A stretch of 64,000 bases of DNA from Crocodylus rhombifer. Taxonomy: Eukaryota; Chordata; Crocodylia; Crocodylidae. Numbering within the stretch: the stretch's first letter is position 1; each line of letters begins with the position of its first letter. The position numbers and the translations under genes were made by a program. The notes below the pieces were generated by a model. The model was not told the origin of the DNA. It did not search any database and worked only from the letters and a program-made list of their open reading frames with translations. The stretch is from positions 1-64,000 of the forward strand of contig JAVSML010018855.1 of assembly GCA_038503035.1 (NCBI GenBank). The letters are read 5' to 3'. Shown piece by piece: positions 48,321 through 60,500 of the stretch.

Positions 48321-48569
48321 GAGTCTGTGTCCTGGGGTAGCAAGAAGGGGGGCTCCAGCAGACGGCCAAGGTTTGCTGCGGCTCTGATGGGAATGAAAGA
48401 ACTTTGCCAAAATCAGGTGATTACCTCGGAGCAGTGAGGACGTGACATAGCCACCTTCACCCTGAGCCCCCCTGCACAGATACCTTGCCTTCAGCAAGGT
48501 GTGTAACCAGGAGACAGTGCTCCAAGTCAGAGGCTGGGGGTTCAGAACCTTCTTGCACTCATGGGTGGT

Positions 48570-48620
48570 TGTGCCTCAATTTTCCCATCTGTAAAATGGG
48601 TAGAACCTGCCCATTCCCTA
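48570..48620 (+). mobile_element. MIR-like scrap between NUDT17 and PIAS3
   Basis: GTGCCTCAATTTTCCCATCT followed by GTAAAATGGG is the MIR tail region. It sits in the roughly 400-bp gap between the two convergent poly(A) signals. Confidence 0.5.
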
Positions 48621-48674
48621 GCTGGTGATCGACTTTGCTGAATTCCAAGTGGGATGCACACAGGGACAGGAGGC

Positions 48675-51532
48675 TTCCCCCCCACCCCAGAACTTTATTA
48701 TTTAAAAGGTAGTTTGCATATACAGGACTCTTCCGAGTAGATAAACAGCTGGATATCAAACGGACAGAATAAATAAGCCACAGAGAGCCGTCTCTTTCCA
48801 AACGGTGCATATAGAGAAAATGTTTCCCGCCTGTGAGAGTTTATAAAAAAAACCAAAACAAACCACGAAGGGATTTCGGACAGTAGTATCAAAAGACGCC
48901 CCCTTGCCCCCGAAACAGCTTACCATATGTACAAAACTTTAAAACAGCCACTGCGACCCATAGCCTTCACACGCCTGGGCCTGTATCAACAGACCCTACC
49001 TCCAGGTAACACTGAAAGTACCTGTCTGCCCAAGAGAGGAGAGCAGAGCCGTTGTGTTTGCCAAGGGAGCTGGGACGCTCTGTCAGCTGCTTATCTTGGG
49101 CCTGCTGACAGGCTCTCGGCTGTTGACAGCGGAGGACAACACAGAAGACAGATGGTTAGGGCTGGATGTTAAGAGAGAATAGCTGGGGCTGGTCCCCTTC
49201 CCACCAAGCCTTGGGACTTAAAAAGAGAAAACACAGTTATGTTCCTACTGAAACGTATACGGGGCAGCAGGTTTGGTCCTACCCCCTCCAGATTGGTACT
49301 GGGGAGATGAAACGCAGAGGGAGGAAAGGTGCTTTCAGAGCCCCCACTTTCCCAACAGCAGATCCTGGCCCTAGTGCTTCTCTGACCCAAGAGCTGCAAG
49401 CAGAGCAGATGCAGAGCTCTCCCTCTGGGCTTACCCACACTTGGGCCTGGTGCTTGGAGATCTTTAGGCAGTAAAAACAGCACTCCAGGAGCTAGCTGGA
49501 AAGGCATTCACTCAGCCTTCTCCAGCGAATGGCTCTTGAATGAAGAGCTGGAAGAGCATCACCCGGGCTTCAAAAATGGCAGTGAGAAGCGACCAGCGTG
49601 GTGAAGCCTGCTTGGAGAATGCTCGGCTGAGCTGTTGAGATGAGCAGCTTCTATTGCATTGAAGCGCTGCTTACAGCCAGGATACACAGAGGTGGGGAGT
49701 AGAAAGCCACACGCTGCCGGCACCAGTTCCTGCTCGGGCACCAGCCCCTCCTTCCACAGGGAAATGGCCTTGCTTTAAAGCTTGGTGGTGGAACACTTAC
49801 TGAACAAAAAGAAAAGGTGCCAAGAATTGCTACATATTAAACCTTTCCAAATGCCCATGCGGCCCTTGTCTTCGAAGAGCTCACAACCCACGTGTCCGTC
49901 CTGCTAAATAAAAAGCAGCTGGAACCAGCAGTACGTCGGTGAGGGGGGTTTAGCGAGACCCCTGGCTGGCTTGGATGCTCACAGGGCAGCAGTGAGGTTT
50001 GCTGGGAAAGGCAACAAACTCAACAGGAGACATTTAAATACATAAATAAATTGTGCAATGGGCGATGTGCTGCTCCCCACGGCGGGGGCCACACAACCTT
50101 CATCTCGTCCTCATGTCAGTACAGAAAACAGGGAAGTCTTTGGAATTGTCTATGTACAAAAGCTGCAACTGAAAATATAGATATCTCTTTGTTCTCTGTA
50201 CAGATCCGCGTCGGGAATATTTAAAAGGAGGAAAAGAAATCTACAATTAAAAAAATACATTGTAATTACAGTTGGGGCTAGGCTGGACCCCAGTGCCAAT
50301 GCAGGGAAAGGTGGGTGGGAGACAAGCAGCCAGGTCTCTGCTGGCCTGCTGGTAGAAATGTCTTCCACCCCCACCCCTTGCAGCTTCAGGGTTGCTACCA
50401 GATACCACATCAAGAGCCAATGGTTCAAATGGCCTCAAGCTTCTCCAGGTGCCTTGGTTCATACACATCAAGGCAAGCTGTAGGGGATGCACAGCTAATG
50501 CCGGGAATTCAAAGGCAAAATGTCCCTCTCCAGTTACTCATGACACCAGAAGTTACTCAACCTGAGGCCCGATTCATTTTCCTCCTTGAAAACATACTGG
50601 TTCCCATCTGCCAGCCTGCACAGGCTGGAAGGATCAAGAGATGGATTAGATGGTGGGGACAGGGCGGGGAAATGGGTTCTTTCCTTGCACCGAATTTAGA
50701 CCCCAAGGGCATTGCTCTCAGCCAGCTCCACCAGATCTTTCAAGCTCCGGTGTCTCGCTGCCCCTGCCTGCAGTGGCTAGCACCATACTGGGAACATCCT
50801 GAGCTACTAGTGGGGTTGGAAAGGAGGCTCCACGGAGCTGGGCTGAGTTGCCTCCGCTGCTTTCTGTTTGTCTGGTTCTCTAACCCTGCGGCAGGCCACA
50901 AGGAGACTTTTACTGGTGTCTTCCTGACTCTTTAGGCCTCTGCAGTAACCCAGTGCTGGGCTGGAAAGCATGGAGGGGTCACACAAGCCACAGGACACCC
51001 CCACTGCAGCCCCAACCCAATTCCCACTGCAAACATGCTGGAGCTATTGGACGACAGCGGCAGGCATCTGCTTGGAAGCCACTGGCCCTCCTCACCTCCC
51101 TACCAGCTCTTCTCTGCAATCCCCTCCAGCAGGGCAGTGACGGCTACTAGTACACAGGGCCTGGTGCAAAGGGAAGGAGGAGATATTCACACAGGAAGGA
51201 AAGGTGAGGGGAAATGACTGCTGTGCACCTACTGGCCACAGGGGTGGTGATGTTTACACAGAGCAGCCCAAGAACCCTACAAAAACACATCTGGGAAGTG
51301 AGGGGTTGATACTGAACCCTTGGAAAACAAGGATTCCTGGAGGTAGGGCTGGAAGTCACCATGGAGCTGGCTGTGAAGGGGGAGTTGCCTTGATCAAGAA
51401 GAAAATTTAACCCAGTTGTTACTGGTTGGGTCCTTCCAGTCCCAGCCAAGCACCCACTCGAGAGCAGATGTGCCTTGGTCTCCCATCCCCAGGTAGGGGG
51501 AGAACAATGCGCCAAACAGCACCAGGGGTGGG
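48675..51532 (-). other. PIAS3: PIAS3 3'UTR, about 2.8 kb
   Basis: Reverse-strand AATAAA (TTTATT at 48694-48699) is the best end signal. The stretch is gene-free on both strands, with AT-rich parts near 48700-48960 and 50030-50260. Confidence 0.65.
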
Positions 51533-54500
51533 TCAGTCTAAAGAAATGATGTCTGAGCGACAGCCTGGCAGAGCCGCGCTGCTACTTATCGCCCCGCTTT
51601 GTCCATGGCTGTCCCGCATGGCGCTCATGGAGATGATGCTGCTGATGCGGCTGCTGGCAGGGCTGACGGCGCTGTGGGATCCTGTCATCACAGGGGCCAG
51701 GGGGTTCATGAAATGGGTGGACGTGCCTCGGTACTGGAAGAAATGGCTGAGGGTGTCCTGCTCATCCAGGGAGGTGATCACGGAAGGGCTGTAATGCTGC
51801 CAGGTGAGGGAGAGAGCCTCGTCAGACCAGGGGTGCGTTCCCAAGTATCCCCTTCCGCGATTAGGTTCTGGCACCATCCAGACTGCCAGGACAATACACA
51901 TCACTGCCAAGCCACGGATTTCATGCTTCTGGGACCGAGAGATGGAGCAAGGAAATAAGCAAAGCTTATGACAACTGACCCCTGAGACCGGGTCAGGGGA
52001 GAGTACCAGTATACCAAGACTTTGCCTGACCCAAACAGTGCCTGCTGCACCCCACTCAGCATAACCTGCCGCTCGGCTTGGGGTTGGACTCAGCCCAGCT
52101 CACGCGAGGCTGAACAGGAGACATGCGAAGGTGGCAAGGAAAGCCAAGCACAGAAAAAGCAGCAGCCTACAGTACCAGTGTGAGAAGCCAATGTACATGG
52201 AGCCACACTCCGAGTCAGAGGCCTAGCAGGGAAAGCCTTTCTAGCTAGCTCTGTCATCAGCTTTGAGTCACCAACGGTGTGACCAGATGTCAGGCAGGTC
52301 AGATCAACCTCGGTTAACAACAACAACAACAACAACAAAAATACTTCCACTAAGTCTTCCTGGCCTAGACTACCTTCCAGCTAAACTGAATCTAAAGGAA
52401 GTGATTCATATTCAGCTCTGGGCCCTAGAGTTTCAAACTTGAGAACAGAGATGCTATTAATAATAAGATGCTGCTCAGAAGAAGCAAGAATCCCAAGAAG
52501 CCAGAGAGGAAGAGTGCTAAGATTTTCCACGGACTGCACTATGGAAGAGGAGGGTGGTTGGATGCAGCCACAAGAATACCAGCCATAGCAGTGCTCAGTG
52601 GCTACAGCAGAGGTGGAGGAAGAAGAGGAGTGTTTGAGCAAAAAACAAAACAAAACAAAACCAAACCAAATAAAGGAACAGAAAAGAAATGGCCGTTTTT
52701 GGCAGTCTATAGATTTTGGCAAGGAGGAAGGAAAAGAAACCAAAAACCAAAACAAACACCTTACCTGATTTTCACTCTGAAGGAAGGAAAACAAATCCAG
52801 ACCTAGAAAAATAAAAGGGGAAAAAAAAATCTCTTAATGGTAAATAAACTATGGTGGGAAGTGGGGGCCAAATTGTGCTTAAGGTTTAGATGCAGAAATG
52901 AATGGGATCTAATTGCTTCTACGTCTTAGGTACTGCGTTATGGCCAGATCCACCTCAGGCACGAACCATACAGAGACTCCTCTACAAACCCTCATCACGC
53001 AACTCTGATACTGAAACAATAGAGCAGGGCTAAGTTCTCGCTTAAATGTGTCCGGCAATATATGGGGGTGCCTTAAAACAGGCACAACTCCCATTGCTGC
53101 TTGGCAACATTTATTAATATATTTGCCAACTATATACAGGATTCTCTTTATATAAATACTTGGCCACTGGCACTGCTGAAGCACAGCTGTCTCCAGCCAT
53201 GGTCAAACGGTACCACTCAGGACTGCAGAGTAGAGAGAACATTTCTACGCTGAACCTCAGGGATGGATACCTGCCTTTGCTAATGGCTACCAGAGCTCAG
53301 GCCTGCAGCTCTGCACGTTAATCAAAGCTCCCACCTTGACAGGAACCAGCTAACAGATCTTCCAAACCAGTCTCAGCATATCTAACTCCATCCCCTGTAA
53401 GGATCAGCTCTTTGCCAGCAAGAAGGGGATAGCTCTGGGAACCAGGACACCTGAATTCTAGGCTCGTCTGTGACAGACTAGCTGGCAGGTCTAAGAGGGT
53501 CACTGGACCACTCAATCTCCATCTCTTCAGCTGTAAGAGGGGATTTAATGCCTATCTCCCTGGACTGCAGTGAGTCACTCCTGCAAAGCACATGGAGACC
53601 GTCAGATGAGAGGCAAAAGAGGGGGTTTATAATCAACAAACTATTTCCTTAGAACATGCCAGAGGGGGTGCTACAAAGACGTAGGCCACTCCCCTCCTCT
53701 GGCACTGGGAAATGTCCCTCCAGTATACATTGTACCAGACAAAGTGAATGACTAGGCCTAACACCCTACCTTCTTCCCCGGTCGTGCAGATCACTAGCCA
53801 CTGGCTTTTGTGTCATCCACGACTACCAAATCAACTTCCAATGTAGTCTGTCTGCATCATTAACGACCTCACGCCCAAGTCTCCAAAAACTGTTCAGGAT
53901 TCTTGCCTCATATCCTGGCACGTCAGGCTCGTGGGACTAGTGCTCTAGGCTCTGCCTTCCTGACTCTGTGTTGGGCCAGAGAACTCTGCCATTTAAATGT
54001 ACATGTTCTAATCCACGCAGCTCCATGCCAAGCCAGTTTGGGGATTAGGGCAGCCCAAATGGCTTCTGGGTGAGACCATACCCAAGAAAGGGGGAATCAT
54101 GGGCACAGGTTGCTACAGCCAATGTCTTGGTAAACTGGTACAATTGCCTCAGTGGGTTTATCAGAAACCAGTGCTGCCCTCATTACCTTGGATTTCTGAT
54201 GGCACCTGGTATGAAGGATGGTATTCGGGGATAGGAAGGCTGGAGAGATAGTCACTGCCGATAGCTGTCATGGAAGGACTTCGAAGGACAGAGGAGGGCT
54301 GGTGGTCAACGCTTAGCACCCTGAAATGGAACACAGAGCCAGTAAACCAGAGTGAAGAAAGCCCATTCGGGGCATTAAATGTACCACAGCATGAAATGCA
54401 CCCACACCCCAGTGCAGTCGCTCACTAAAGACACCTGGAAAACACTGTACACCAAGCAGCAGTCCCCTCCCTCTGGGTCAATGAACAAAGACGCAGCTCC

Positions 54501-57500
54501 TGCCTCCATCCAAAATGTTCAGCCCCTCTAATCCTCAGCTTTCTTGTTTAGGGGTCAGTACTTCAGGGAGGGGCTGGGGTCAGGTAAAGATGCACCCCTA
54601 CAGCCCTCAGCTAGGGGCTTTACACTGAATACAGAGAGTTTGTATTAGGTGCAATATCAGAGGGAGGTCAGGGGACTCGGGCAGCTCACTGCATGGTACT
54701 GTATTCTATGTTGTATGACTGCTCTGGGGTGCAGAGAAAAGAACAAGACAATCACCAGAAACAGACCAGCACAGAGCTCCTACCCCTTGGGTCCTGTGGT
54801 AGACGGGATAGCCACCGTGGTGATAGGACACTGCTTTTTAGAAGGAGGCTCCTCTTCATCCGACGAGCTGTCCAGTGTGAGGTCAATGACCTCCACTTTC
54901 TTCTTGCCTTCTGAGGTCTTCCCCTCTGTGCTCACTGTGTAAAGGGCACTGGCTGCAGAGAGAAGTGAGGCATAAGGATGCAGTCAGCTAAGGGGGAAGA
55001 AAGCAAGCCATGACTAGGCCAACAGCTCTCCACCTCCACAGATGTATAAGTTCTTAAACAAAAATTAACAAGCATCAGAGCAAAAAGTGCTAACCCTGGG
55101 GGTCCCCATCCATCTTTTAGCTCTACAATCGGTTTCAAATACCGATCTTTTTCCTTCCCTGTTGTAAGCTATAATGCAGCACCTGCCGTGCTCCCTGGCA
55201 GAGGTGGCTGCATTTCAGTGGCAGGCGCCCTGATCTCCAGACTAATTGTATTTCAAGCATATGAAATGCACTGGGATCCTTCCAGTGAAAAGCACAGCCG
55301 CAAAGCAAGACCCAACTGAAGAAAGGTGGCAGCGGTAGGTCCCATACCATCAATCCCATTGAATGCTGCTGTCTGGCACACCTCCTGGTTCTCTTTCTTG
55401 GGCTTCATGGGACACCAGGAGCCATCTTCCATGAACTGAATCTCATCGCAGTCTGTGCATGAATTGAGGATATCCATGAACAGCCTACAGGCACACAAGC
55501 AAGAGCATAAAATACTACAGCCATGGGGAAGGCTGCTCTGTTTCCACACCAACAGCTCAATAACTCAGGAACTAGGGTCTGTGAATTGGTAAATGGGAAA
55601 CACCAACCCAAGACTACACTTCTAAGTTACCTACTCAAATCCTGCCCAGGGCAGAACCACCCAGCAGGGTATACGGGGCTCTGTTAAAATAATCTGGTAG
55701 GTCTCAGTTCAAAACCTAGTAAACAGGTTTCTTCATCTCCCTTGTCCCCCTCACTGGGGAAGGATCTGAACAGGCCTTCTTGCCTGCTGAAGTAAGCCCT
55801 GCAGATCAGTGTTGAGGAACATCAGGTAGTGACAATTTTATGCTGCTTTCTTAAGGGTTGGGACCTACTGTCTATGCCAACATTACAGGACTTGGCTTAC
55901 CCATCAATGATCAGGTTGTCATAGGGGGCCTTCTTATCACACACAGGGCAGGTCCATGTGGGTTTCTTCTCGTTCATCTGGAGATAGAGCGCTGCATCAA
56001 AGCACTGGAGGTGGGTGCAAGTAATAGCTCGGCAGGGAACGATTAGCCTCATCTTCCCCAGCTGGAGAAAGAAGACATTAACGTGGCTCATTACTTACAG
56101 GTTCCAGAGCGCAGGAAGAGGAACCAGTATGTCCCAGTTATTCCCTTTCACTGGGCATGCACAAGCCAACGGGGGCCCAACAGTACCATCTAGACTGGAA
56201 CTTCATTGTAGAAGAAAAGAGGCATCTCCCTGGACAGACTTTTTTTCCATTTTCTGCCCCATACGCACCCCAGCTGTGAAGATGGAAGACACAAACTCCC
56301 CTCCATCTCCACCTTGACAGTTTCCAGCCAACTTGTATGAATGGGGGAAGCATGAAAGGACTTTCTACAATATCCAAGCAGTTAGGTTTTCTGTGGCCAT
56401 GCATAAAAAGCACGTGAACAGGGACTCACCGGGCACATAAGGGACACTCGCAGGCTTGTCGTGGCTATCTCGCTGTCAGGATCCGCTGTTAATTTTTCTT
56501 TGACTGAATAAGAAAGAAAATCTCTGGTTTACTGTGCATTAATGACGTTTTTCAGGTTCTGTTCCTGTGCAGACAAAACATTCTGCTCATCTCAGAAAAG
56601 CATTCATCTTGGAGGGTGATGTCAGACACCACAGAAACTATTTCTACAATATCATGGTAGTACCTCAAGACCCCAGTCCTGGCACCTTCATGCCAGACTG
56701 TGCAATCTTTTCCCCAAAAGTCTTACAAAGGGAAGAAAACAGAGGGAAATGATAATGTAAAGCAACACATGGTCGTAATGTGACAAGTGTCTAATTAGCG
56801 TAATAAGCAGCAATAACAACACACCAGCTGCCTGATTGCTGTTGGGTGTCTACAGGCATCCACAATTTGAATGAAGCAGATCATCTAAAACTTTACAGAG
56901 AAGGGAACTCTACTGTAACCTCCTTCCTTCTACCTTGCTTCATAAAAACAGGATTCTGTATGCATATGTACATATGACATGGGGCATGTGGTTTCCCGTT
57001 TCCAGAGGGACCTATAAGAAGTTGCTTCGTTTGCTTTGGGACAGTTCAGGTTTCCTCTATGTAGTCAAAAACGGAGCACATGATGGTTAAAGCAGCGGGT
57101 ACTCACTCAGGGCTCGGGAGTGGTCTGGGTTGCGGATACCCTTAGCTCTCAGCTTCTGTAGCAGGGTAACTGAAGTCAACTGCTTCACCAGGTAAACTGA
57201 CAGAGAGTAGTTCTGTGGAAGAGGCAGCTGATGTGACTCTAGGTTTGCAACCCACATCCCAAGCAAACAGCAACCACCCAAATGCTACATGCTGCTGTGC
57301 ATTACTTATCAGCACAGTAACAATGTTTTTTAATAATACTAATACCTCTACCTCCCCCCTGCACTGCTCTGTGCTGTCTCCTTCAACACAAGACTTATGT
57401 GTGTGCACTCCTGTCCTGCAGGGAGAGGCATTGCCCCTTGCCACCTGATACCATTTTCTAACTGGAGGTCTGGTTCAAAAAAATCATTTCAACTTTGGCT

Positions 57501-60500
57501 GAATGTGGTCTTGAACAGAGATCCCTCCAGAACTCGGGTCTAGAGTCGGAAGGATCCATCCAGAATTCTGTCTGTATTTCTACATCCATTCGTAGTTTAA
57601 AAAATAAAATGTATAGAGAAAGAAACACATTACACTGAATATGGACAACTGCCTCGCACTTCTGCTCGCAGCATCTGATCTTTGGGAATAGAGATTATGC
57701 AAAGGATTCTAGCTAGCTCTAAATCTACTCTGACACCTCAGCTCCCACAGGCATTACCATTTGAATGATGTGAATCAGTTGTTTTGCCAAGGTTTCTTTC
57801 CAGCACAAAATTTAAGTCTACAGAAATCAGCAGGATGTTTGGATAGGAAACATTCTGATTCAGTGACACATCGCTGCATCCTGGCAAGGTTTTCTCTGGT
57901 AGTTGTAACACACCCACGGCCCCTCTATTAACACAATTAATATTGCGTATCTGCATATCCTAAGCCCTACGTTGCCAATAGCTACCGAGAAGTCTCCCTT
58001 AGTTCACGGAGAGGGTGCCCATGGTTTTGGAGAGGTATAATCATCCTTCTCTTTGCTGAGACCACAACGTGCAACACAGGGATGATAATGCTTTAGAAGG
58101 CAGAAGGGTTGTCACAATGCCTTGACTTTAAGGGGTCACCTACCCGGCCGAACTCGGAGGACCAGTTCACTACAATCGTATTGGGAACAGTTGCTGACAG
58201 CCGCACCAGAGGAGTGATGTTGATGGGACGGCTCGGCCGTTTTGGTTCTGCGCCATTTTTTGTGGGAGGCAGGTAGCCCTGGGAAGGGACAGAATAGCTG
58301 AGATCATGCAAGCTTCCTTCTCGTTCCTTAGAAAACAGCACTCTGTAAACCCCATCTCTTGACAACATGAGACATCCTCCACACATTCCCAACACCATGC
58401 CTGAGCCCAAGCAGGAACACAAGAGACATTTAACCCTGGTAGTGCAACAGGGCTGGAGATTCATACTCCATGAGCCATTTCACTCTCTGAGCCAATCCTT
58501 TTTCTTTTAAGTAAATAGCTCTGGCTGAGTTTCCTCACAGACTTTCAGCAGTTACTTATTTTGGAAAACCTGGGGGTTTTTTGGAGGTGTAAAGAACGGA
58601 AGGTGTGATTCAGACCTAACGTGCCATCCCCATGCTGATAAGAACTGAAAAGCAGAAGGAACGATGGTGATCAGGACTCAGTTATGCATGATCCTCCAAA
58701 AAACTGGAGCAATGTTTTCCTGCCCATCCCAACCCCAGGAAGTGGCATGGGCTACTTCTCACAACATCCATTTGTTAACTGTTTGAAGCCTTACAGAGCC
58801 TTTTTTTTTTTTTTTAAAGCCTATTCTTTCCATGACTCCTTTTTTTTACTCAGGCCAACGTAAGGCATGGCAGTTCCATAGAGGCAGAAGTAGAACCTCC
58901 AGCATTGTTTGAATGACCTCCTGGGACTGGAAAGATGCATCATAACCCAGTGCAAATTAGCAAAAATACATTTACCCCCAAGAATTACATGACCATGTAG
59001 GACATGTGACAGCAGCCAGACCTTAAAATGCCTATTCCAAAGTCACGTATCTAGGTTGTAGCCGTATTGGTCTAGAGGAAAAAGCAATCAGGGCTTGTGG
59101 TAGAGGTGATACCTTTTATTAAATCAACAAGTTTTTTGCAAAAAAAAATCTTAATTGCAATTAAAGAATTTTGTTTGCAAAAATCTTGTTGGTCTAATAA
59201 AAGATATCACCTCTACCATGAGCCCTGATTGCTTATTCCAAAGTCTCCCTCCTATTCAGCTTCTAAGCTATGCAGAACAGAGACCCTCTTTTCTTCTATG
59301 CTATGCAGAGAAAGCTATTAAAGGAATGTTATTTGGGTTACAAAGTCAAGGCCTCAGGAGGTTAGGAACAGCCAGATTTATACTACCACCACCCAAAATA
59401 TAGTTCTGCCCCAATGTGTGGCCATTTTGGGCAAGGAATGAGGATTCTGGAGAGAAATTTCACAACAATCTGTAACTGAAGACAAGTCTAAGGTATCCGC
59501 ACAAGGGTCTTAATGAAGGTTGTCCCTAAATGAGACCACTCCTACCTGCCAAATGATCCACATTACAAGCAGAGAAGCATTCTTCTAACAGAACTTTATG
59601 CAGGCAACTTCCTAGATGGGTTTGTTTTTGGGTTTTTTTAAGGTCAAAGGTAGGAACAGTGCACACCCTCAGAGTACCCCAATGCACATCAGCAAGAAGA
59701 GTCTAATTACAACTGCCACTCAAGCTGCATGACTAGCCAGCAGCAGGAGAGACTGGTGCCCCAAAGAGGAAGCTGCTGGGTCCAGGTGGTGGGGTAGCCT
59801 GAATATTTCCCCCCTATAGATCTGCTCTCTCCTCCCAGGAGATGTGCTCTTGCAGCCACTCAGCTCTTGATGCTTCAGCTCCAGCCTGACCTCAAAACAT
59901 TTTGGTGGGGTGTCAGTGCTCTTCTTGAGAAAGTAATGCAAGAGAAAGGAAAGAGTGGCCTGCATCTGGGTAGTAGCTAAAGAAAACTTCACAAGGCAAA
60001 GGAAAGGATGTGCTGTATTTTCCACCTGCAGAATTTCAAAGGTTTGTTGGACAACAACAGGAGGGGGTGGGATTCTCAAGGCACTTGGATGAATCCCCTA
60101 AGAGTGGAAAGTGTGAGGTAAGGGCAAGCAAAACTCAGGGGCATCCAAACCCCAAGTCTCTGTGCCTGCATGTAGGATGCAGTAGGATGCTCGCCAAGGG
60201 ATCTAGAAGTATCTGAAGCCCCAGGCTGGGGTGGAGGATGCTTGTGGTAGCAGGGCCACATATGGTTCTTGGATGATTCAAACAGATTTGGACCTGATCT
60301 GGTTAATCTGACCTGGAACACGAAAAATTTTCCTTAAAAAACCCCCCAAAAAACTGCTCCATCTACAATGTATATCTTTAGGAGGGATCCTGTATCCCTC
60401 CTAAAGAACCAACAAAAAATCATGCTCAAGTACTGTATTTCTGTACACATACTAAAAATCCCAGATCAGATTTTTTTTCCAGTGCAAGTTTTATTTTGAT

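Larger units (their letters stand above)
51797..54783 (-). other. PIAS3: PIAS3 introns between the last four exons
   Basis: Intron 51797-52764 contains an (AAC)n microsatellite at 52315-52338. Intron 52803-54186 contains a MIR-like remnant at about 53445-53625. Intron 54321-54783 has nothing recognisable. Confidence 0.5.
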
